From Pyrinomonadaceae bacterium (GTDB lineage Bacteria; Acidobacteriota; Blastocatellia; Pyrinomonadales; Pyrinomonadaceae), in assembly GCA_030841085.1 (NCBI GenBank), contig JAVEDP010000024.1, positions 124,001 through 188,000 on the forward strand: a stretch of DNA of 64,000 nt, written 5' to 3'. This document shows, piece by piece, positions 1 through 8,113 of the stretch. Made by a program: the position numbers and the translations under genes. Below the pieces are notes generated by a model. The model searched no databases, had not been told where the DNA came from, and saw only the letters and a list, made by a program, of their open reading frames with translations. Position 1 is the first letter of the stretch, and each line of letters opens with the position of its first letter.

Positions 1-39
1 AATGCGACCGAAGCCATTGATGCCCACCTTTACCGCCAT
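1..39 (-). CDS. gap: glyceraldehyde-3-phosphate dehydrogenase, N-terminal 13 codons (partial)
   Basis: Read on the minus strand, the window edge opens with MAVKVGINGFGRI, the very conserved N-terminus of glyceraldehyde-3-phosphate dehydrogenase: the first beta strand plus the GxNGFGRI part of the NAD-binding Rossmann fold. A strong ribosome-binding site (AGGAGG) lies 9 bases before the ATG at 39, which fixes the start. The rest of the gene lies beyond the left edge, so the active-site Cys cannot be seen. The enzyme oxidises glyceraldehyde-3-phosphate to 1,3-bisphosphoglycerate in cytoplasmic glycolysis. It is transcribed away from the efflux gene to the right. The motif is short but almost diagnostic. 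Confidence 0.85.
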   Translation of the reverse strand, partial: MAVKVGINGFGRI

Positions 40-74
40 TTGCAAAACCCTCCTACGAATTTTCCTGCTAAAAC

Positions 75-127
75 GTGGCCCAGACTTTAGTCTGTGGGTT
101 TGTAGCATCGACTGAAGTCTGGGCCAC
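75..127. repeat. palindromic repeat in the gap/efflux intergenic region
   Basis: GTGGCCCAGACTTTAGTCTG on the left is answered by ACTGAAGTCTGGGCCAC on the right, giving an imperfect hairpin of about 53 bases. A related, longer element lies at 7990-8110. The 300-base gap between gap and the efflux gene holds this hairpin and the untranslated leaders of both genes. I see no further gene in it and no promoter I would defend. Confidence 0.7.
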
Positions 128-341
128 AAACTAAAACAACGACAGAAACATGCACTTGAGTAAAGAAGAAGCAAGATTATGCGTCGCAGCTTGGCAGTGT
201 CAAGCCAACGGTTCTTGCCATCTTTTTGAAACCCTTTCAACTAAATAGCGTAGTAAAGACTTGATCGCACGAGACTTGTTTGCTAACAGTGTGTTCAGTC
301 CCCGTTGATCCAATAAGCGTCATTTGAAGGAGTTTGGTGTA

Positions 342-2246
342 ATGTCGATTCTCGTTTCTCGCAATCATGTCAACAGGCTGCTGTGCTGCGCACTTTTTAT
401 TGCGGCCACAGCCGTAGCCGGCTGGGCGCAGGTGCCTTCAGCGAGTCCAACGCCAAATGCGGCCACGCCGCCGGGTCCGGAGACTCAAAATCCGACGGCT
501 CCGCCCGCTACGCAACAGCCGGCGCCGCAAACTCCTCCGGCCGTACCGCCCGTTGCGCCCGGTGTCCAGCCGGTCGCGCCGGGTGTGACGACTACGCCGC
601 AGCAACAATCGTTACCGCTACCGACTCCGGTGCCGGAAGGTTCGATCACAGAAGAGCCGCCCACACCTTTGTTTCCAACAATCGAACAAAGACCATTGCC
701 GCCGCTGCCGAATCTGACGCGCCTGGGCGTGACCAGCGACAACACGATTGCGTTATCGCTCAACGATGCCATCAAGCGGGCACTGCAAAACAACAACGAC
801 ATCGAGGTGGCGCGCGACGATGTTCGCTTTGCCGAAACTCAACTGCGTTCGCTCGAGGGAGTGTACGATCCAATCTTCAGCATCACGCCGCAATACGACA
901 AACGCATTACACCGCAAACGAGTATTTTCAGCGGCGCCACAAGCACCGGAACGACTTCGCAAACGGTCTATACGTTGAGCCCAACAATCAGCAAAGCTTT
1001 TAGCTACGGTGGCGGTCAGTACCAATTGAGTTTTGCCAATACCAAAACGATCACGAATGCGACGAGCAGCACTTTGAATCCAATTTATGCCTCGAATCTG
1101 GCGCTCTCATTTACTCAGCCGCTGTGGCGCAATCGCTCGGTCGATAGCAATCGCCATCAAATAAGGGTCCAGAAAAAGCGTCTGGAACAATCGGATGCGG
1201 ATTTTCGGCAGCGAACGATTGATGTGATTTCCCAGGTGCAAAGCGCGTATTGGGACCTTGCATTTGCCTTGCGCGATCAGCAAATCCAGTTGGCGAACTT
1301 AAATCTGACACGCGAAAATCTGCGAGTGGTTGAGGCGCAGATTTCTGTCGGCGTGGTGGCGCCACTTCAGCGGGCGGAAGTTTTGACCGAGATGGCCACG
1401 CGCGAATCGGCCCTCCTAACTGCGACGCAGACCGTTTCGACTGCGGAGAACACTCTGAAACAACTTTTACTAAAGGACTCAACCAGTCCTGAGTGGTCTG
1501 CGCAAGTCACTCCCACGGATACGCCGACCGTTGATCTCAATCCGGTTGACTTAAATGGCGCGATCACTGAAGCGCGCAAAAATCGTCCGGACCTACAGCG
1601 CTTGCGAATCCAGCGAGAGATCAACGATCTCGACGTTCAGTTTTTCAAGAACCAGACAAAGCCGCAGTTTGATCTGCAAGCAACATTGGCGACGACCGGA
1701 TTGGCAGGTGCACGTTGCGTTCCCGATCCTGCCATAGGAAAGACTTGTCCAACTGCGACGCCGCCTGCGGATCTCGTCGGTGGTTACGGACAGGATCTCA
1801 ACAACTTGTTTGGCTTTTCGACGCGTAACGTTAGTGTCGGTGTGGCCATTCAGATTCCGCTCAGGAACCAAACGGCAAAGGCGAATCTTGCCGGCGCCCG
1901 AATCCAGCGTGAACAACTTGAAGCGTCAATGAGATCTCAAGAGCAGGTAGCGGAAGTTGACGTGCGCAACTCCGCGCAGGCAGTTGAATCCGCGCGGCTC
2001 AGAGTTGTAACGGCCCGAACGGCCCGCGAAAACGCGGAGGTTCAACTCCAGGGCGAACAACGGCTCTATGCCGTTGGGCGGTCGACGACCTTCCTGTTAT
2101 TTCAGAGGGAGAACGCGTTGGCCAACGCACGCGATCAGGAGTTGCGGGCGGAGACGGATTACAACAAGGCGCGTTCGAGTTTGCAACGTGCAACATCAAC
2201 AACGTTGCGGGTCAACAACGTGGTTGTTGACGCCACGACGCCGTAG
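342..2246 (+). CDS. TolC-family outer membrane efflux protein
   Basis: An outer-membrane channel of the TolC/OEP type, which exports small molecules together with an inner-membrane pump and a periplasmic adaptor. After an N-terminal signal segment (residues ~10-30) comes a long Pro/Ala/Thr-rich stretch (~30-120), then two OEP repeats rich in amphipathic helices, for example around LSLNDAIKRALQNNNDIEVA and later RENLRVVEAQISVGVV. About 634 residues is long for TolC, and the extra length is mostly the proline-rich linker. I start at ATG 342, not the upstream in-frame TTG at 324, because GAAGGAG sits 9 bases before 342. No pump or adaptor gene is adjacent, so the substrate is unknown. A hairpin terminator follows. 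Confidence 0.85.
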   Translation: MSILVSRNHVNRLLCCALFIAATAVAGWAQVPSASPTPNAATPPGPETQNPTAPPATQQPAPQTPPAVPPVAPGVQPVAPGVTTTPQQQSLPLPTPVPEGSITEEPPTPLFPTIEQRPLPPLPNLTRLGVTSDNTIALSLNDAIKRALQNNNDIEVARDDVRFAETQLRSLEGVYDPIFSITPQYDKRITPQTSIFSGATSTGTTSQTVYTLSPTISKAFSYGGGQYQLSFANTKTITNATSSTLNPIYASNLALSFTQPLWRNRSVDSNRHQIRVQKKRLEQSDADFRQRTIDVISQVQSAYWDLAFALRDQQIQLANLNLTRENLRVVEAQISVGVVAPLQRAEVLTEMATRESALLTATQTVSTAENTLKQLLLKDSTSPEWSAQVTPTDTPTVDLNPVDLNGAITEARKNRPDLQRLRIQREINDLDVQFFKNQTKPQFDLQATLATTGLAGARCVPDPAIGKTCPTATPPADLVGGYGQDLNNLFGFSTRNVSVGVAIQIPLRNQTAKANLAGARIQREQLEASMRSQEQVAEVDVRNSAQAVESARLRVVTARTARENAEVQLQGEQRLYAVGRSTTFLLFQRENALANARDQELRAETDYNKARSSLQRATSTTLRVNNVVVDATTP

Positions 2247-2274
2247 GTTCAGATCACACTCTTAATTCCGATTT

Positions 2275-2309
2275 GCGATTGCTGGGTTAGTCCCGGCAAT
2301 CGCATTTTC
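2275..2309 (+). terminator. rho-independent terminator after the efflux gene
   Basis: GCGATTGCTGGG and CCCGGCAATCGC form a 12-bp stem (one G-T pair) with a TTAGT loop, followed by ATTTTCTT. It lies 29 bases after the efflux stop codon. Confidence 0.75.
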
Positions 2310-2360
2310 TTGGAATCATGGTTGAAGCAAGATTACGTACGGTTAGACTCGCGTCATGTC

Positions 2361-2565
2361 AGGTTCGGCTTTGCCGCCTGAGTTGACTTCGTCGGCGGTG
2401 GCTATGCCCCGCCGATAGCCGCCAGATCATTCCGGGGCTATGCCCCTCGTTCCTTCAGATTCTCGAGCCCAGATTGAATCAAGGGCGTAGCCCCCGAATT
2501 AAACAGGTCACTCTACGGCGGGGCATAGCCACCGCCTCACATCAGACGGCAGAGCCGTTGCGGGA
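2361..2565. repeat. large inverted repeat between the efflux gene and pilD
   Basis: GGCGGTGGCTATGCCCCGCC at about 2394 is matched by GGCGGGGCATAGCCACCGCC at about 2517, inside a larger palindrome whose outer arms carry GGCTTTGCCGCCTGA and TCAGACGGCAGAGCC-like sequence. It fills most of the 428-base gap. It is related in design to the element at 12079-12233. There is no coding potential and no transposase. Confidence 0.7.
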
Positions 2566-2674
2566 GAGTCGCTCTCCATATCCGCTCAAGGGCGCGCGGT
2601 TCTGTATCGAGCACTAACGCGCTGCTATTCTCCGTCGCCGCAAGGCTGTCGAATTAATATACAATGCTCGCGGT

Positions 2675-3568
2675 ATGCATCTCTCCCTAACAGCGATCTC
2701 TCCGGATCTCAGTCTAATTCCCCAACCATTCTTTTACATCGCAGTCGGAATCACAGGCGCCATCATTGGCAGCTTTCTGAACGTCGTTATTCACCGCGTG
2801 CCGCGCGAAGAGTCGATAGTTTTGCCCAGCTCGAAATGTCCTGAATGCGGTACCGCGATCGCGTTCTATGACAATGTGCCGGTGTTGAGTTATCTGATGC
2901 TGGGTGGCCGCTGCCGCAAGTGCAAGACTGGCATCTCCGCGCGCTATCCGGCGGTTGAAGCATTGACTGCGCTGCTTTTTATAGCGACGGCGTGGCACGA
3001 CGGATTTAGCGTCGCGCTGCCGTTCGATCTTGCGTTTGTGACCGCTGTCACAGCCCTGCTCTTCATCGATGCCGAGCACATGATCCTGCCGAACGCGATC
3101 ACGTATCCAGGAATGGTGTTCGCGCTGATTGCGCGCGTAGCTATTCCCTATCTCGCAGGCACGCCCCACTTTGACGATCTGCCGATGTTGCTTAACGGTG
3201 TGCTGGCGGGGATGCCGCTTTGGTCAGCGTCGCTGATCGGCGCATTCATTGGCGCCTTGATCGGCGGCGGCTCGTTGTGGCTGATGGGATGGACCTGGGA
3301 AAAACTGCGCGGCATCGAAGCGATGGGTCTCGGCGACGTAAAGATGATGTTTATGGTCGGCGCTTATCTTGGCTGGCGGCTGACGATATTAAATATATTT
3401 CTCGGTGTTTTGTCGGGCTCGCTAATCGGGATTGTGCTTATGGCCCGACAGGGCAAACGAAACATGCAGATGCTTTTGCCCTTTGGAGTGTTTCTGGGAA
3501 TTGGTGCTATCGCGACTTTGCTCATCGGCCGGCAAATTGTTGAATGGTATGCCGGACAGTTTAGGTGA
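2675..3568 (+). CDS. pilD: type IV prepilin peptidase / N-methyltransferase (A24)
   Basis: A bifunctional membrane aspartyl protease that cuts the leader of type IV pilins and pseudopilins and methylates the new N-terminus. The N-terminal domain has GSFLNVVIHRVP at residues ~32-43 and two zinc-type cysteine pairs (C55/C58 and C80/C83), as in bifunctional PilD/GspO. The two catalytic aspartates are in the conserved places: FIDAEHMILPNAITYPG and GLGDVKMMFMVGAYLG. About seven or eight membrane spans are visible and the 297-aa length is normal. No pilin genes are adjacent. It is followed by a repeat-rich spacer and a histidine kinase on the same strand. Confidence 0.93.
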   Translation: MHLSLTAISPDLSLIPQPFFYIAVGITGAIIGSFLNVVIHRVPREESIVLPSSKCPECGTAIAFYDNVPVLSYLMLGGRCRKCKTGISARYPAVEALTALLFIATAWHDGFSVALPFDLAFVTAVTALLFIDAEHMILPNAITYPGMVFALIARVAIPYLAGTPHFDDLPMLLNGVLAGMPLWSASLIGAFIGALIGGGSLWLMGWTWEKLRGIEAMGLGDVKMMFMVGAYLGWRLTILNIFLGVLSGSLIGIVLMARQGKRNMQMLLPFGVFLGIGAIATLLIGRQIVEWYAGQFR

Positions 3569-3733
3569 ATTTCGGATTGCGGATTTCGGATTGCGGATTT
3601 TCGCTAACAACAGTCGAATAACAATCCCACGCCTATTCGACGCAACTGATGATTACGATCAACTGATGCATACAGTCCAAACTTCGGCTTGCGGAAATTC
3701 GAAATCCGAAATTCGAAATCCGAAATTGTCGTG
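3569..3733. repeat. short ATTCGGATTGCGG / CGAAATCCGAAATT repeats
   Basis: Directly after pilD, TTTCGGATTGCGGAT is repeated in tandem. At 3697-3726 CGAAATCCGAAATT is repeated in the other orientation, so the whole spacer can fold back on itself. The right arm abuts and probably supplies the apparent upstream extension of the histidine kinase frame. Confidence 0.65.
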
Positions 3734-5215
3734 ATGCTTCACCGAACTCGTTACCAATTCGGATTGTCGTTGCTGGCCGGCTTTTTTTTGCTGGCAACGG
3801 TCTTTGCGATTCTTCTCTATGTCTTGATTCCAGAAACTCCGGCCACCCGCGGCCCACTCCTGCTCGCAGCTTATTTCGCCATCCTTCTGGGCTGCTTGCT
3901 CTGCATCATGTTTTTGTTGCGCCGGTTACTGCGACCTTACCGGCAGCTCGTGGGCGAAGCTGAGAAGGCCTCGCTTACCGCACCCGCCAACCGCTCGCTG
4001 GATGAAGGCGAGTTCGTTTTGGAGACTTTTCAATCGGTCGTCGCTCAACTGCAAAAGCAACGTGAAGTGCTTGAGGAGTTGCGCAACGAAGCCAGCAAGC
4101 GAGCCGTCTCGGCCGAACGCTTCAGCGAACGCATCGTCGCCAGCGTGCCATCGGCATTGATTGCATTCGATGGCAACGGTCGCTCGATCGTAATCAACGA
4201 GCCCGGTCGCGCGCTGTTGCAAGTTGACGGTAGCGCGCTGGGCCAAACAGCCGGCACGTTGCTGCAAAATCTGCCGCAACTGGCCCAGATGGTCCAACAG
4301 TGTCTCGAAACCGGAACTTTATTTCGTCGCGAAGAAATTGAGGTGGTAACCGGCGATCGTCTGCCGCGGCGTCTGGGCGCCACTATTGCTCCCATCAACA
4401 TTTCGCTTGAGCAGAACGAGCGCGGCGCGCTCTGCCTTTTGACCGATATCACCGAAGTCACGCAACTGCGCGAGCAGGTTGCGCTTAAGAAGAACTTGGA
4501 AAGCCTGGGTGAAATGTCGGCCGGCCTGGCTCATGAATTCAAGAACGCGATCGCAGCGCTTCAAGGCTATGTGCAGTTACTGCAGAACCTCGAGCTGGAC
4601 GAAAGGGGCGCAACCGTCGCGGCGTCGTTGCTGGGCGAAGTTAGAAATCTTTCCGAGATGGTGACGTCGTTTCTGAATTTCGCCCGGCCGCAGCCTTTGC
4701 AGTTGGATGAAGTAAACGTCAACGATCTACTTGCCGAATGCGCCGACGAACTCCGCCCATTGTTCGCACAGCTTCGCGTCGAGCTGGTTGTCAATGGAAC
4801 CGCCATTACCGGGACCCCGGGCGCCATCACCGGGACCGCCGGCGTCCCGCCCGCCGATGCGGCGGCGCTCATCCGCGCTGATGAACGAATGTTACGCCAG
4901 GCTCTACTCAATCTTATCCGCAACGCGGCCGAAGCAATTCCCGACAGCCACCCCGATCGCCGCGTCGAAGTTTCCACCGCAACAGAGCGCGACCAAGTCG
5001 GCAAATGGGCCGTGGTAGAAATAGCGGACACCGGCATCGGGATTCCCGCAACGGATCTGCACCGTATCTTCATTCCCTTCTTTACGACCAAGCCAACCGG
5101 CCACGGCGTTGGGCTCGCCCTCGCGCATCGCGTAATCACTCAGCACGGCGGAACACTCGCCGCTGCGAATGCAACTGACGGCGGCGCGATATTCACGCTG
5201 CGATTGCCTGCCTAA
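3734..5215 (+). CDS. membrane PAS sensor histidine kinase (NtrB-like), repeat-interrupted
   Basis: A two-component sensor kinase of about 493 aa. It has two N-terminal membrane helices (residues ~8-30 and ~40-62), a coiled linker, a PAS domain (~137-240), a HisKA domain with the phosphorylated His at 267 in GLAHEFKN, and an HATPase domain with N box NLIRNAAEAIP (~392), G1 ADTGIGIP and G2 GHGVGLAL. The layout resembles NtrB-type kinases that feed sigma-54 activators, but no response regulator is adjacent. The NtrC-type protein at 40225 is a possible partner by inference only. ATG 3734 is preferred because everything upstream in frame is repeat DNA. Residues ~357-378 are repeat-derived (see 4803-4866). 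Confidence 0.88.
   Translation: MLHRTRYQFGLSLLAGFFLLATVFAILLYVLIPETPATRGPLLLAAYFAILLGCLLCIMFLLRRLLRPYRQLVGEAEKASLTAPANRSLDEGEFVLETFQSVVAQLQKQREVLEELRNEASKRAVSAERFSERIVASVPSALIAFDGNGRSIVINEPGRALLQVDGSALGQTAGTLLQNLPQLAQMVQQCLETGTLFRREEIEVVTGDRLPRRLGATIAPINISLEQNERGALCLLTDITEVTQLREQVALKKNLESLGEMSAGLAHEFKNAIAALQGYVQLLQNLELDERGATVAASLLGEVRNLSEMVTSFLNFARPQPLQLDEVNVNDLLAECADELRPLFAQLRVELVVNGTAITGTPGAITGTAGVPPADAAALIRADERMLRQALLNLIRNAAEAIPDSHPDRRVEVSTATERDQVGKWAVVEIADTGIGIPATDLHRIFIPFFTTKPTGHGVGLALAHRVITQHGGTLAAANATDGGAIFTLRLPA
4803..4866. repeat. dispersed GGGACCGC..GCGTCCCGCCCGC repeat inside the kinase gene
   Basis: This stretch, read in frame as ITGTPGAITGTAGVPPADAA, closely matches the intergenic element at 35786-35850 and the family at 28671, 31790 and 32887-33098. 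It lies between HisKA and the N box of the kinase and keeps the frame open. Kinases of this type normally pass straight from the strand before it into the ADERMLRQALLNLIRNA helix. Confidence 0.75.
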
Positions 5216-5276
5216 TTCACAAAACGCGGGTCGGTGGCGTTCGTGCGATCGCGCGCTCCTGCATTCGTATTGTTAA

Positions 5277-6154
5277 TTATCGCGCCTGGGTCAGCGTGAG
5301 CACGGCTATTTCCGGGGGGACGCGAAATCTGACTGGAAAGACACTGGTGCCGATGCCGGTAGTAACGAACATGTGCTTGCCTTCTTCCTGAACATGTCCT
5401 GCCGCGTATCGCTGGCCAAACATTGAAGGGACAATCAGGCGTCCGAGAAACGGCAGATTTACCTGCCCGCCATGGGTGTGACCGGCAAGGGTCAGGAGGA
5501 AAGCCGGGGAAATCGGGGGAGGATATCCGGATTGTGAGTAAGCGCAATCGCCGGCTCGCCGGTCGGAACTCGTTTCGCAGTGCCGGAGATATCGTCCGAA
5601 AGACTCCACGCATCGGCAATCCCAACCAGCCAAAACGGCCGGCCATTTTTTTCCAGCCGCACCACGTCGTTGTCCATTACTCTGATGCCGTGTCCTTCCA
5701 GTGCCTGGCGAACTCGCCCCCGGTCGTACCACCAGTCGTGATTTCCCAGAACCGCATAGACGCCTAAAGGAGCTCGCAGTCGCTGGAGCGCTTCGGCGAT
5801 TACCTGCGGATCCATCGGGTGTGAATGCCAACTTTGCTTCACCATGAAATCGCCCAGCAGCACAATCACATCCGGCTTGGTTTCGTTCGTGCGGTCAACT
5901 ATCAGGCGCAGCTTATTGGCGTCAATGAAAGGCGAGCCCGCGTGGATATCTGAGACTGCCGCTATCCTCAATCCATCAAGGCTGGCGGGCCACGTCGCCA
6001 TAGCGATTGTCTCTTCGTGAACGACGAGGCGATTAGGCTCAATCACGAAAGCCCAAAGAGCGAGAAATAGAAACGGGCTGGCGACCAGGCCAGAAATGAT
6101 GAGGCGTCGTTTTCTATTCGTGGGGGTCACTTTGTTGCCGAAGGCGTAACGCAA
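5277..6154 (-). pseudogene. membrane-anchored calcineurin-like metallophosphoesterase, frameshifted
   Basis: One gene read in two frames. The first frame (from ATG 6154) has an N-terminal membrane anchor (residues ~17-38) and the metal-site motifs SDIHAG, LLGDFMV, GNHDWW and LTHNPD, then stops early after RFPRLSS. The missing last motif, LAGHTHGGQV, and a normal C-terminus continue in another frame down to the stop at 5277. The break fits one missing C in the run at 5515-5519: adding it gives a smooth NPDILPPISPAFLLTLAGHT. The family (YaeI-like) includes UDP-2,3-diacylglucosamine hydrolases and broad phosphodiesterases, so the substrate is unknown. It may be a real mutation or a homopolymer sequencing error. 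Confidence 0.8.
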
Positions 6155-6214
6155 ATCCGTTAGTTTGCGATCGCTGTGTTCATTAAAAAAGGAATCGGAG
6201 ACTAATAGTTTGCG

Positions 6215-7972
6215 CTACATCTCACGCGGAAAATATTCGCGCCAGCGGCGATCGACCAACGCCGAGATGTCATCACGCACAACCAACTCTTTCGGAAAGC
6301 CGGGCTTGGTGCGCGCGTCAATAACGATTGGACCTGTGTACGACAGTTGATGGCGCACGACTTCAGTCTCGGCGGCATAAATGTCACTCGCTGGTTCAAA
6401 GCGCGTCCAGGTGGACCACAGAAAATCAGAAGTCGAGCGCGCCACCTTTGCATCGTCGTGAAGAATGACTAAAGGCCAATCCCGTAACCAATCTTCTTTC
6501 GCAAGCCGCGCCGCCTGCTCCGCATCTTCGGCGTAAGACAACCCAGCGACCACCAGACAGCCCCCGCAAAATACTTCAGCCGCGGTTACACCGCGCGGCA
6601 ACTGGCCGCGAAATTCGCGCGGCAACTCGCGCTTCGCTTCACCCAAACCCAGCATCACCGCTTTACTGCCTTCGTTCACTTTGCCGCTGGTGTAGTCGAG
6701 CGTATCCATCGACACGTTTGAAAAGATGAACAAATCCGTCGCCGGGTTAAACCGCGCCAGCAAATGTTCCAGCAAGCGCGGGAAGTCGTGCAGATCCTGC
6801 GGCGTGTCGGTGAGCAGTAGAAACTTGGTTAACGAAAGCTGACCCTCGCCCAGAATTCGGAAAGCTGAAACAAGCGCTTCGCGACCGTAACGTTCGCGCA
6901 CGACCGCAGCACACAACGAATGAAACCCCGTCTCGCCGTAGGTCCACAGATCGCGAACGCCCGGCATCACCAACGGAAACAACGGCGACAACAAACTCTG
7001 CAGATAATCGCCGATGAAAAAATCTTCCTGGCGCGGCTTGCCAACTACCGTTGCCGGATAAATTGCATCGCGCCGATGAAAGACCGCGTCAACTTCAAAC
7101 ACCGGATAGTCATGTTGCAGCGAGTAGTAACCATAATGATCGCCGAATGGACCTTCAGCGCGTCTCAGGTGAGGTTGCGCTTTACCCACCAGCGCAAACT
7201 CGGCTGCGGCGGCTAAACGATGCGGGCCGAGCGGGTTTTGTGTCAGCTTCAACTTTTCACCCGCCAATAAAGAGGCGAGCACGAGCTCCGGAACATCTTC
7301 AGGCAGCGGCGCGATGGCCGCGAGGATCAACGCCGGTGGGCCGCCGAGAAATACCGTAACCGGCAGCGGCTGATTCAACTTTTCCGCTTCGTGGTAATGA
7401 AACCCGCCGCCCTTCTGAATCTGCCAATGCAAACCAGTGGACTTCGCGTCGTAAACCTGCAGGCGATATATGCCCAGATTGTGTTTCTTCGTCAGCGGAT
7501 TTTCGGTGTAAACAAGAGGCAAGGTGATGAATGGACCACCGTCTTCATCCCAGGTCGTCAACACCGGCAACTCGTTGAGTCGAGCCGGTTGATCCAGAAC
7601 CTGTTTGACAGGCGCGCGCTGCGTGTTCTTCGTTCCTAATCGCAGCAGTTCAAATGCCAGCGAGCGGTGCTGCCACAATTCGAAAGGGCGCGGCGGCAAC
7701 AACGATTCCGCAACGTGGGCCAACTCGCGCACCAGCTTTTCCGGTTTTGGACCAAAGGCAAGTTCAATGCGCCGCGCGGTGCCGAAAAGGTTCGTAACAA
7801 CCGGGTAGCGGCTTCCCTTCACGCGTTTGAATAAAAGCGCCGGTCCGCCACCCTCGATCACGCGACGGTGAATCTCCGCGACCTCGAGATAAGGGTCAAC
7901 TTCCGCTTCGATCGTTGTAATTTCGTTTTCGCGTGAGAGGAGGTCGAGAAATGTGCGGAGATCAGGATGCAT
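6215..7972 (-). CDS. UbiD-family (prenylated-FMN) decarboxylase
   Basis: A 585-aa member of the UbiD family: cytoplasmic enzymes that use prenylated FMN to add or remove carboxyl groups on aromatic or unsaturated acids, including the quinone-pathway intermediate 4-hydroxy-3-polyprenylbenzoate. Family features include the N-terminal LRTFLDLLSRENEI, the cofactor-region GIYRLQVYDAKSTGLHWQIQ and the central YGYYSLQHDYPVFEVDAVFHR. The length is larger than E. coli UbiD (~497) and closer to menaquinone-type (MqnP-like) homologues. The flavin prenyltransferase UbiX is not in the window. There is no clear ribosome-binding site before ATG 7972. The gene stands alone, with repeats upstream. The family call is firm; the substrate is not. 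Confidence 0.85.
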   Translation of the reverse strand: MHPDLRTFLDLLSRENEITTIEAEVDPYLEVAEIHRRVIEGGGPALLFKRVKGSRYPVVTNLFGTARRIELAFGPKPEKLVRELAHVAESLLPPRPFELWQHRSLAFELLRLGTKNTQRAPVKQVLDQPARLNELPVLTTWDEDGGPFITLPLVYTENPLTKKHNLGIYRLQVYDAKSTGLHWQIQKGGGFHYHEAEKLNQPLPVTVFLGGPPALILAAIAPLPEDVPELVLASLLAGEKLKLTQNPLGPHRLAAAAEFALVGKAQPHLRRAEGPFGDHYGYYSLQHDYPVFEVDAVFHRRDAIYPATVVGKPRQEDFFIGDYLQSLLSPLFPLVMPGVRDLWTYGETGFHSLCAAVVRERYGREALVSAFRILGEGQLSLTKFLLLTDTPQDLHDFPRLLEHLLARFNPATDLFIFSNVSMDTLDYTSGKVNEGSKAVMLGLGEAKRELPREFRGQLPRGVTAAEVFCGGCLVVAGLSYAEDAEQAARLAKEDWLRDWPLVILHDDAKVARSTSDFLWSTWTRFEPASDIYAAETEVVRHQLSYTGPIVIDARTKPGFPKELVVRDDISALVDRRWREYFPREM

Positions 7973-7989
7973 CTTGGGAGGAACTATAG

Positions 7990-8110
7990 TGGCATAGACT
8001 TTAGTCTGTGTCGCGTACCAACCCGCAGACTAAATCTGCACCACTGAGATTTGTGACAAGACTTCAGTTCTGTGTCATTCCACGAAGGCACAGACTAAAG
8101 TCTATGCCAC
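7990..8110. repeat. double hairpin repeat of the TTTAGTCTGTG family
   Basis: TGGCATAGACTTTAGTCTGTG at the left is mirrored by CACAGACTAAAGTCTATGCCA at the right. Two weaker inner arms (CGCAGACTAAATCTGC and GACTTCAGTTCTGTG) lie between them. It belongs to the same family as 75-127 and fills the gap between the UbiD gene and the M16 pair. Confidence 0.7.
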
Positions 8111-8113
8111 TAA

